Assembly (NCBI GenBank): GCA_021641225.1
Contig: JAJWXI010000053.1
Span: 1-10,676, forward strand
Source of the DNA: Collinsella aerofaciens
Lineage (GTDB): Bacteria > Actinomycetota > Coriobacteriia > Coriobacteriales > Coriobacteriaceae
Length of the DNA: 10,676 nucleotides
Direction of reading: 5' to 3'
The position numbers were made by a program, and so were the translations under genes. The notes beneath the pieces are model-generated. The model was not told the DNA's origin. It did no database searches and worked only from the letters and a program-made list of their open reading frames with translations. Below, in pieces: positions 5,603 through 10,676 of this stretch. The stretch's first letter is position 1; each line of letters starts with the position of its first letter.

Positions 5603-6691
5603 ATGGATTTACTGATTGATATTCTGCTCGACGCCGGCAAGGACACGCTGTCCCTGGTGCCGTTTTTGTTGGTGACGTATCTTGCCCTCGAGACACTTGA
5701 GCACGTTGCGGGCGACCGCGTCAACGGCGCTATCAAGCGTGCCGGCGCCGCGGGTCCGGTTGTCGGATCGTTGTTGGGCATGGTGCCACAGTGCGGGTTT
5801 TCGGCCATGGCGGCGACGCTGTACGCCGGTCGCGTCGTGACGCTGGGCACGCTGGTTGCGGTTTTCCTCTCGACCTCAGACGAGATGCTGCCGCTGTTGC
5901 TTGCCGAGCAGGTTCCCGCGCAGACCATGGCGATGCTTTTGGCTTCGAAGGCACTGATCGCGCTGGTTACGGGCTTTATCGTGGATGTCGCCATTCGCGG
6001 CCTGCGTCGTAACGCTCGCGCGCATGCGGCGATTCGCCGTACCGTGCTGGGAACCGCGGCCAACCCGGCCCATGTGAACTGTGCGCACGACGACCACACT
6101 GGCGGTGACATCATCGACGAGGTGGCCGAGGCGGGCGTGAGCGCCGACCACATCCACGAGTTATGCGAGCGCGACCATTGCGGTTGCGATGAAGACGAGG
6201 ACGAGCACGAACACGGACATGGCCACGATCACGGTCATGAGGGCGAACATGAACACCATGACGGTCACGGTCACTCTCACTCCCACGAAGGGACGCCTGT
6301 CCTGTCGATCATCCGCAGTGCGATCTCGCACACCGTGCAGGTCTCGGTATTCATTTTTCTGGTGACGCTGATTCTGGTCGCCGTGCTCGAGACGTTCGGC
6401 GAGTCCGCGATCGAGCAGTTCCTGCGCGGCAACGAGACACTCGCTGTCCTGGGTTCGGCGCTTGTCGGGCTGATTCCCAATTGCTCGGCGAGCGTGGTCA
6501 TTACACAGCTGTATCTGGAAGGCGCGCTGCAACTGGCGCCGATGCTCGCCGGCACGCTCATTTCCGCCGGCGTGGGTTATCTGGTGCTGTTCCGCACCAA
6601 CCGCAGCGCCCGCGAAAATGCTGTGTTCCTGATCATGATGTACGTCATCGGCGCTGGCTGGGGCCTCATCCTCTCCGCCGTTGGCCTCTAA
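5603..6691 (+). CDS. 10TM-type heavy-metal/arsenic/manganese efflux permease with His-rich loop (362 aa)
   Basis: This is an integral membrane protein of the ArsP_2 / putative manganese exporter type; the exact ion is unknown. It has two related halves: GSLLGMVPQCGFSAMAATLY (about 55-74) in the first and GSALVGLIPNCSASVVITQL (about 284-303) in the second, each with a Pro-x-Cys motif (Cys64 and Cys294) in a membrane segment. The hydrophilic loop between them (about 136-232) contains DHCGC and then an alternating His stretch at 202-228 with 13 His in 27 residues, a likely metal-binding or sensing segment. ATG 5603 follows GAAAGG at 5586-5591. It has its own promoter with operators and ends 15 bases before a strong terminator, so it is a single-gene unit. 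Confidence 0.88.
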   Translation: MDLLIDILLDAGKDTLSLVPFLLVTYLALETLEHVAGDRVNGAIKRAGAAGPVVGSLLGMVPQCGFSAMAATLYAGRVVTLGTLVAVFLSTSDEMLPLLLAEQVPAQTMAMLLASKALIALVTGFIVDVAIRGLRRNARAHAAIRRTVLGTAANPAHVNCAHDDHTGGDIIDEVAEAGVSADHIHELCERDHCGCDEDEDEHEHGHGHDHGHEGEHEHHDGHGHSHSHEGTPVLSIIRSAISHTVQVSVFIFLVTLILVAVLETFGESAIEQFLRGNETLAVLGSALVGLIPNCSASVVITQLYLEGALQLAPMLAGTLISAGVGYLVLFRTNRSARENAVFLIMMYVIGAGWGLILSAVGL

Positions 6692-6706
6692 GTAGGCCTA
6701 AAAAAT

Positions 6707-6776
6707 GGGCTTCAAATAGCCATGCTCAGCGCCTGCGCAATGCGGCGACGCATGGCATTTTGAAGCCCGTTTTTTT
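6707..6776 (+). terminator. Strong intrinsic terminator after the permease gene
   Basis: A 19-bp stem with one 2-base mismatch (6707-6725 with 6750-6768) is followed by a seven-T run at 6770-6776. The 24-base loop has GC-rich self-complementarity of its own. A five-A run at 6701-6705 before the stem means it could also work in the opposite direction. Confidence 0.92.
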
Positions 6777-6815
6777 GTTGAGCCATGGATTCCGAGCGCT
6801 CACACCGCTCAAAAC

Positions 6816-6854
6816 AAAAAGGTAGATTTTAGGCATGTCTCAAAAATCTACCTT
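6816..6854 (-). terminator. Intrinsic terminator after the UPF0178 gene
   Basis: On the minus strand AAGGTAGATTTT pairs perfectly with AAAATCTACCTT (12 bp, 12-base loop), and the stem runs into TTTTTG. The stem begins 2 bases after the TAA stop codon of the UPF0178 gene. Confidence 0.88.
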
Positions 6855-6856
6855 GG

Positions 6857-7339
6857 TTAGTGCAGCAACTCGGTGAGGTTGCGTTTAAAGCGGGCGCGGT
6901 CTTCGCTGGTAAATGCCGCCGGCCCGCGAGTGCGTCCGCCGGCGCGGCGCACCTTCTTTTCCTCGTGGCGAATAAACAGCTGCATGTCGATGGTTGCTTT
7001 GTCGTAGACGCGCCCGCGCACACCGATAGCGGCGGCATCGCGCCCGAGCACCATGCTTGCCAAGCCAATGTCCTGCGTCACGACCACGTCGCCCGCCTGC
7101 AGGCGTTCGACAATGGCAAAGTCGGCGCTATCGGCTCCCACGCTCACGTCGAGCGTCGTGACCCAAAAGCCGCGTCGCGCGTGCTCGGCATCGCGCGGGT
7201 CGTCGCGGCGAATGTGCCGTTCCAGGTTTTGCGTGCTGTTGCCGGCGATAACAACGGCGACGCCCGCCCGCCGCGCGCAGTCAATCGACTCGCGCGTGAC
7301 CGGGCAGGCGTCGGCATCAATAAAGAGCGTTCGCGGCAT
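6857..7339 (-). CDS. UPF0178 (DUF188) family protein, YaiI/YqxD-like (160 aa)
   Basis: This is a cytoplasmic protein of the YaiI/YqxD family, which has a PIN-like fold; its biochemical role is not established. Family signatures are FIDADACPV at residues 6-14, an AGNSTQ-type stretch near 32-37, GADSADFAIVERLQAGDVVVTQDIGLASMVL (about 68-98), and RGRVYDKATID near 108-118. The clustered Asp residues (Asp8, Asp10, Asp72, Asp75, Asp89) fit a metal-binding nuclease-like pocket, which is inference. The length is typical. The ATG follows the TAG stop of the upstream membrane-protein gene without any gap (TAGATG) and has only a weak ribosome site, so translation is probably coupled. Confidence 0.92.
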   Translation of the reverse strand: MPRTLFIDADACPVTRESIDCARRAGVAVVIAGNSTQNLERHIRRDDPRDAEHARRGFWVTTLDVSVGADSADFAIVERLQAGDVVVTQDIGLASMVLGRDAAAIGVRGRVYDKATIDMQLFIRHEEKKVRRAGGRTRGPAAFTSEDRARFKRNLTELLH

Positions 7340-7942
7340 CTAGTGCACCAGTTTGCCAAATTGAATAGCGCGAACAATCAGCGTTACGCCAAACACCAGC
7401 AGCGCGGCGCCGCTAAAGATGACGAGCATCTTGGCCGACCACAGCGGATAGATAAACACGAACATGCCGGCGATGATGGAGAGTGCACCGCTCAGGATGG
7501 CAAGGGCGCGGTTGGACGAAAGCTCGGACTCCAGAATGGACATGACACCTTCGACAATCCAGCCAAAGCCGGCCACGACAACCACCATCGTGGTGAGTGT
7601 CGCGGTCGAGAAGGCCTGGTTGCGCAGGATTATGACGCCGCCCAGGATAATGAGTAGGTTGGAGATGATGCTCGTGACGCGCCAGCCGGTGGGCAGCAGC
7701 GGCTCAAAAATGGCAGTGAACAGCCTGATGGCTGCCGTAATCACAAAGTAGAAGCCCAGGACGGTCGTCAAAAAGACGAGGGACTTGGCGGGTGCAAAAA
7801 GCAGCGCGATACCAGCAATGAGCGCCACGACGCCCGTGATGGCGTAGATCCAGCGCACGGCCTTGACGGCTTTGCCTGCCATGCTTTTCTCGTCAAATCC
7901 AAACTGGCTCGATTTTTGGTCATCGTTCTTAAAGATGCCCAT
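7340..7942 (-). CDS. HdeD-like DUF308 membrane protein (200 aa)
   Basis: This is a polytopic membrane protein related to HdeD, a family linked in enterobacteria to acid stress but mostly uncharacterised. After a soluble N-terminus of about 25 residues there are about six hydrophobic segments, starting with WIYAITGVVALIAGIALLFAP and ending with MLVIFSGAALLVFGVTLIV. The pairwise repetition of a helix with a Gly-rich second half (for example ALSIIAGMFVFIYPLW) is typical of DUF308. I chose the ATG at 7942 because AAAGGAG lies at 7954-7948, 5 bases away. In-frame starts further upstream (7978 and 8002) would add 12 or 20 residues with no family resemblance. It is the first gene of a two-gene unit with the UPF0178 gene. 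Confidence 0.88.
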   Translation of the reverse strand: MGIFKNDDQKSSQFGFDEKSMAGKAVKAVRWIYAITGVVALIAGIALLFAPAKSLVFLTTVLGFYFVITAAIRLFTAIFEPLLPTGWRVTSIISNLLIILGGVIILRNQAFSTATLTTMVVVVAGFGWIVEGVMSILESELSSNRALAILSGALSIIAGMFVFIYPLWSAKMLVIFSGAALLVFGVTLIVRAIQFGKLVH

Positions 7943-7950
7943 AATGTCTC

Positions 7951-7998
7951 CTTTCCGTGCGGTGCACGTTGCGTTCATTGCTCTCCGTGCGGCGTACG
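7951..7998 (-). repeat. Short direct repeat over the HdeD-like gene's initiation region
   Basis: CTTTCCGTGCGGTGCACG (7951-7968) and CTCTCCGTGCGGCGTACG (7981-7998) match at 15 of 18 bases and are exactly 30 bases apart. On the minus strand each copy reads into a purine-rich ribosome-site-like stretch followed by an ATG (7978 and 7942, same frame). It looks like a small tandem duplication of the translation start region. Confidence 0.5.
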
Positions 7999-8040
7999 CC
8001 AAAAGTGATGCAACAAGTATCGCCCAAGGGCGCCGATGTA

Positions 8041-8069
8041 TGGGGCGGGAAGGACGAATTGCCGCCCCA
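8041..8069. other. GC hairpin in the divergent region before the HdeD-like and nitroreductase genes
   Basis: TGGGGCGG (8041-8048) and CCGCCCCA (8062-8069) form a perfect 8-bp stem with a 13-base loop. It sits about 100 bases upstream of the HdeD-like gene (minus) and about 140 bases upstream of the nitroreductase gene (plus). No T run follows closely on either strand. Its role is unknown; a leader structure or regulator site is possible. Confidence 0.4.
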
Positions 8070-8159
8070 CATTCCCGAATTGTTACTTTTATTCCCGCTT
8101 CAGTGAGGATTAATCAACAGATGTAGAACATTACGCCGCTGTATGTAATTGCCTACGTT

Positions 8160-8178
8160 TTAGGTTAGATTTTCCTAA
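8160..8178 (+). promoter_or_regulatory. DtxR/IdeR-like palindrome upstream of the nitroreductase gene
   Basis: TTAGGTTAGATTTTCCTAA has perfect 5-bp outer arms (TTAGG/CCTAA) with 9 bases between. This is the geometry of the DtxR/IdeR iron box TTAGGTTAGGCTAACCTAA, which it matches at 15 of 19 positions. It ends 28 bases before the chosen ATG. No convincing -35/-10 pair is visible around it. Iron (or manganese) control is inferred from motif similarity alone. Confidence 0.5.
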
Positions 8179-8206
8179 GGACAATTGGCTTGTATTGGGG
8201 GCCCCT

Positions 8207-8878
8207 ATGAACGAAACAGTTCCCGCAGCGCCGGTAAGCGCAGAATCGATGGCAAAGCAGGGCTGCGAAAAGCTCGGTCTGGAAGCGTTTGACGCGCTGA
8301 TCCGTCGCGCCCGCACGTGCCGCCGCTTTGACGAGTCCATGCGCGTGCCGCGCGAGTTTTTGCTCGAGCTGGCGGAACTGGCGCACCTGGCTCCCTGCGG
8401 CGCCAATGCTCAGCGTCTGCGTTTTCATGTGGTGAGCGGTGCCGAGGATTGCGCGCGTGTATTTGATGAGCTTGCATGGGCCGGCGCGCTTAAGGATTGG
8501 CCGGGTCCTGCCGAGGGCGAGCGTCCGACCGGCTACATCGCGATTCTTGCCGAGCGCGCTGTTCCGGGTAAGCCCGCCGCGCCCATCACCGAGGTCGACA
8601 CGGGCATTGCCGCGCAGACGATGATGCTCGCCGCCCGCAGCGCCACGCCCGAGGTGGCAGCCTGCATGTTCAAGGCCTTTACGCCCCATGCGATCGATGC
8701 CATGGGGCTCGATAACGACAAGTATGAGCTCAAGCTGATCATGGCTTTCGGCGTGCCGACCGAGACGCAGATGATCGATGCGATCGATTCCAACCCCGAC
8801 GGCTCCATCAATTATTGGCGCGACGAGGCGCAGGTGCACCACGTGCCCAAGCGCTCGCTTGCCGACGTGCTGCTGTAG
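8207..8878 (+). CDS. Nitroreductase-family FMN oxidoreductase (223 aa)
   Basis: This is a flavin-dependent reductase of the nitroreductase fold, cytoplasmic, normally a dimer using NAD(P)H; the physiological substrate cannot be read from the sequence. The FMN-phosphate-binding start RRARTCRRFDESMRVP lies near residues 33-48. LAHLAPCGANAQRLRFHVV lies near 60-80, and Cys replaces the usual Ser of APSGAN. EVDTGIAAQTMMLAA lies near 130-144, and AACMFKAF near 154-161 is the second conserved region. The end KRSLADVLL is usual for the family. The ATG at 8207 is chosen for the G-rich stretch just before it; a TTG at 8195, 14 bases after AAGGA, is an alternative that adds four residues. A DtxR-like palindrome lies just upstream. 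Confidence 0.9.
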   Translation: MNETVPAAPVSAESMAKQGCEKLGLEAFDALIRRARTCRRFDESMRVPREFLLELAELAHLAPCGANAQRLRFHVVSGAEDCARVFDELAWAGALKDWPGPAEGERPTGYIAILAERAVPGKPAAPITEVDTGIAAQTMMLAARSATPEVAACMFKAFTPHAIDAMGLDNDKYELKLIMAFGVPTETQMIDAIDSNPDGSINYWRDEAQVHHVPKRSLADVLL

Positions 8879-8913
8879 TTGCGCGTCGTTGCGGTGCAAT
8901 CCGGCAGCAAAAT

Positions 8914-8944
8914 CACCACAAAGGCGTCTGTCTCCTTTGCGGTG
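8914..8944 (+). other. Hairpin between nitroreductase and first phosphatase gene
   Basis: CACC-A-CAAAGG pairs with CCTTTG-C-GGTG (10 pairs plus one A-C mismatch) around a 9-base loop. It starts 36 bases after the nitroreductase stop and ends 17 bases before the phosphatase GTG. No T run follows, so a complete stop of transcription is unlikely; it may tune read-through or processing. Confidence 0.4.
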
Positions 8945-8961
8945 GTGCGAGGGGAGGGCAT

Positions 8962-9504
8962 GTGGCCGATCTGTATTTGGTGCGGCATGGGCAGACTGAG
9001 CTCAATGTGCAGAACATTTTGCAGGGCTGGCACGATTCGCCGCTGACGGCACGCGGGCGCGAGCAGGCGCTGGCGACGCGTTCGGCGTTCGAGGACCGCG
9101 GCGTGACCTTTGACCATGTGTATTCCTCCCCGTTGGGCCGGGCGCGGCGTACGGCTGAGCTAATTGCTGGTGAGGGCCGTTCGATAGAGCTGGTCGATGA
9201 CCTACGCGAGTGGCATTTGGGCTCGCTGGAGGGTACATCAAATCGCGAGATGCCGCTGCAGCCCTGGGGCGATTATCCGGTCGCGTTTGGCGGCGAGCCG
9301 GAAGCGCAGCTCCGGGCGCGTATGGTCGCGGCGCTGTCCCGTATTATGGCCCGGCCGCAGCACAACTGCGTGTTGGCAGTCTCCCACGGTTCCGCCTGCC
9401 AGGAGTTTCTTGAGTACGTGGCCGGCGGTGGGGCGCAGCCCGACAACGGCGCCGTGCTTCATTTTGGCTATTGCGACGGGGCGTTTTCGCTCCTTGATTG
9501 GTAA
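8962..9504 (+). CDS. Histidine phosphatase (phosphoglycerate mutase-like), first of a tandem pair (180 aa)
   Basis: This is a member of the histidine phosphatase superfamily (branch 1), which transfers phosphate to an active-site His; the substrate is not known. The RHG signature RHGQT is at residues 8-12 (His9 is the nucleophile), QGWHDSPLT follows at about 20-28, the general acid is probably in LREWHLGSLEG, and the second catalytic His is in AVSHGSA. I chose the GTG at 8962 because GAGGGGAGG lies 4-10 bases upstream and the N-terminus then begins MADLYLVRHG, as usual. It is followed after 17 bases by a clear paralogue in the same direction, so the two form an operon. At 180 residues it is shorter than the cofactor-dependent glycolytic enzyme, which argues against a glycolytic role. 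Confidence 0.92.
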   Translation: MADLYLVRHGQTELNVQNILQGWHDSPLTARGREQALATRSAFEDRGVTFDHVYSSPLGRARRTAELIAGEGRSIELVDDLREWHLGSLEGTSNREMPLQPWGDYPVAFGGEPEAQLRARMVAALSRIMARPQHNCVLAVSHGSACQEFLEYVAGGGAQPDNGAVLHFGYCDGAFSLLDW

Positions 9505-9521
9505 CGAACGAAAGGACCCCT

Positions 9522-10157
9522 ATGAATAAAGACCTGTATCTGGTTCGTCATGGGCAGACGATATTCAACCTTAAGCGCATCATTCAGGGCTGGAGCGACT
9601 CGCCGCTCACGCAGCTGGGTTGCGACCAGGCGGCGCGCGCCGGCATGTTTTTGCGTGCGCGCGGCATTGAGCCCGACCACGCCTACACCTCGACGCTGCA
9701 TCGCACCGAGCAGACTATCGCCAACCTGTGGCCGGGCCTTGCCTACGAGCGCCTTGACGGCCTGCGCGAGTGGTTCTTTGGCGATTTTGAAGCCGAGCGC
9801 GTGATGTTGATGCCCGAGCGCCCGTGGCGCGATTTCTATCGCCAGTTTGGCGGCGAGGGCCAGATGCAGGTACGTAAGCGCATGGTGGCGACGCTGACCG
9901 AGCTCATGCGACGCCCGGACCATGAGTGCGTCCTTGCGGTGAGCCACGGATCGGCCATCAAGGAGTTCATGGACCATGCCAAGGGCGCGGAGGCCGATGA
10001 ACGCGATCGCGTTCCGGGCAACTGCTCGGTGCTGCATTTTGCGTTTGACGATGCGACCGATACGTTTGACCTGGTCGAAGTCTTTACGCAGGAAGATTAT
10101 GCGCGCGAGCTGGGCCTTGAGCCGCTGGTGGCGGCAGCGGGTCCGCAACGTGGCTAG
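9522..10157 (+). CDS. Histidine phosphatase, second of a tandem pair (211 aa)
   Basis: This is a paralogue of the preceding gene product. Residues 1-12 read MNKDLYLVRHGQ, with nucleophile His10 in RHGQT. QGWSDSPLT, DHAYTSTLHRTEQT, LREWFFGDFE, FGGEGQMQVRKRMVATL, RPDHECVLAVSHGSA (second catalytic His) and SVLHF all have direct counterparts in the first copy. The difference is at the C-terminus: after VLHFAF it has about 35 extra residues (FDLVEVFTQEDYARELGLEPLV and a short tail) that the first copy lacks. An insert (KGAEADERDRVPG) also precedes SVLHF. ATG 9522 has AAAGGA at 9511-9516, 5 bases away. The substrate is unknown; different tails suggest different substrates or partners. Confidence 0.93.
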   Translation: MNKDLYLVRHGQTIFNLKRIIQGWSDSPLTQLGCDQAARAGMFLRARGIEPDHAYTSTLHRTEQTIANLWPGLAYERLDGLREWFFGDFEAERVMLMPERPWRDFYRQFGGEGQMQVRKRMVATLTELMRRPDHECVLAVSHGSAIKEFMDHAKGAEADERDRVPGNCSVLHFAFDDATDTFDLVEVFTQEDYARELGLEPLVAAAGPQRG

Positions 10158-10202
10158 TGCGGGCGCGGCGATACGGGTTGCCGACATAATCGCTCGATGC
10201 GA

Positions 10203-10250
10203 AAGGGGCGGAGATGCATGCACATGTATTGCATCTCCGCCCCTTGTTTG
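10203..10250 (+). terminator. Strong terminator between convergent genes
   Basis: AAGGGGCGGAGATGCA (10203-10218) and its exact complement (10230-10245) form a perfect 16-bp stem with an 11-base loop, followed by TTGTTTGTT. It lies 45 bases after the phosphatase stop and 44 bases after the stop of the convergent DUF1015 gene. On the minus strand the tail is weak in T, so it suits the plus-strand operon best but may serve both. Confidence 0.85.
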
Positions 10251-10289
10251 TTGAGCTGCCGAGTCTTTGTGCTAAGCGTTTACGCCCGG

Positions 10290-10676
10290 CTAGAACCACC
10301 GTGCGATCTGGTGGGTGAGCAGACCCGTTGGAACCTGCGGTGCGTCGCCGGCGACCTGTGCGGCGGGGAATAGCGCGGCAATGGTAAAGTTGAACGGCTC
10401 TTTGCCCGTGTAGGTGCCGGCTGTGCGGGCGTCGTCTGCTAGGAGCTGCGCCGCCCCTGCCAGCGCGGCAGTGTAGGCGGGGTCGTCTGCCGGCGTCGGC
10501 TCCGGTGCCTGGTCGAGCATGGCTCGGATGGCGGCAACGGCGTCCTCGCGCTTGACCTCCCACACACGGTGCGTAATGCCGGCGGGGTCGGTGACGGCAT
10601 AGAGCGACGCGCCCTCTTTGGCGGCGCCCAGGATGATATCCATGACGGGCGAGGCCTCGTAGGCGAGCGACACGGG
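10290..10676 (-). CDS. DUF1015-family protein, C-terminal part, short variant (5' end outside window)
   Basis: The open frame enters from the right edge, so the GTG at 10673 need not be the start. Recognisable DUF1015 landmarks are LAYEASPVMDIILGAAKEG, LYAVTDPAGITHRVWEV, and EPFNFTIAALFPAAQV (family: NYFLAVLFPADQ). Two things are odd. Between them the family has an ADGHHR motif, whereas here the matching place reads ADDPAYTAAL with both His and the Arg gone. The protein also ends 26 residues after FPAAQ, whereas typical members continue for about 100 or more. DUF1015 proteins have no firmly known activity and often lie near serine biosynthesis genes. This copy may be a shortened, inactive paralogue or one decaying at its 3' end. 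Confidence 0.65.
   Translation of the reverse strand, partial: PVSLAYEASPVMDIILGAAKEGASLYAVTDPAGITHRVWEVKREDAVAAIRAMLDQAPEPTPADDPAYTAALAGAAQLLADDARTAGTYTGKEPFNFTIAALFPAAQVAGDAPQVPTGLLTHQIARWF

Noticed and set aside
6860..7657. 265-codon plus-strand open frame
   Set aside because: It runs opposite to the UPF0178 and HdeD-like genes, both of which show clear family motifs.
8165..8899. 244-codon minus-strand open frame
   Set aside because: It is antisense to the nitroreductase gene; its composition is rich in His, Arg and Gly with no recognisable motif.
9468..10223. 251-codon minus-strand open frame
   Set aside because: It is antisense to the second histidine phosphatase, which has an excellent ribosome site and full catalytic motifs.
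1..10676. CRISPR arrays, tRNA/rRNA genes, transposase or integrase genes
   Set aside because: No regularly spaced repeats, tRNA-like cloverleaf, rRNA sequence or recombinase motif was seen on either strand.

Overview
The window is GC-rich, gene-dense bacterial DNA. The gene set, short Shine-Dalgarno-led operons, GTG/ATG starts and protein styles suggest a gut actinobacterium of the Coriobacteriia, probably Collinsella or a close relative. That assignment is inference from protein style and composition; no rRNA or marker gene is present to prove it.

Region 1 (1-2578, minus strand) is a zinc/cadmium-type metal resistance operon, read right to left. It holds an ArsR/SmtB-family metal-sensing repressor, a 72-residue free-standing heavy-metal-associated (HMA) domain protein, and a P1B-type ATPase whose 3' end lies outside the window. 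The ATPase has no metal-binding domain of its own at its N-terminus, so the small HMA protein looks like that domain encoded separately. Three operators of identical geometry (ATATGA-N8-TCATAT) are visible. Two form a perfect 23-bp inverted repeat over a near-consensus promoter upstream of the repressor. The third sits directly upstream of the ATPase.

Region 2 (2579-4462) is AT-richer and looks like accessory DNA. It carries a 396-residue protein with an AbiEi-like middle and a DUF559/Vsr-like nuclease domain. On its 3' side is a gene-free stretch bounded by inverted copies of a roughly 24-bp motif (2681-2704 and 2870-2893). On its 5' side are a weaker motif copy and a strong GC hairpin (4395-4430).

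Region 3 (4463-6776) has two divergent genes: a DEDDh 3'-5' exonuclease with an uncharacterised N-terminal half (minus), and a 10TM-type heavy-metal/manganese/arsenic efflux permease with a very His-rich loop (plus). Between them lie four half-sites of a TAGTTGACC-type motif arranged as two dyads around a good promoter. A strong terminator follows the permease.

Region 4 (6816-8180, minus) is an HdeD-like (DUF308) membrane protein gene whose stop codon directly abuts the start of a UPF0178/YaiI-family gene, which is followed by its own terminator. Region 5 (8160-10250, plus) has a nitroreductase-family protein preceded by a DtxR/IdeR-like palindrome, then two adjacent paralogous histidine phosphatases and a strong terminator. 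Region 6 (10290-10676, minus) is the 3' end of a DUF1015-family gene that lacks the family's GHHR signature and stops early.

A common thread is metal handling: two exporters, a metal sensor, an iron-box-like site and metal-dependent nuclease folds. No tRNA, rRNA, CRISPR array, transposase or integrase gene was seen.
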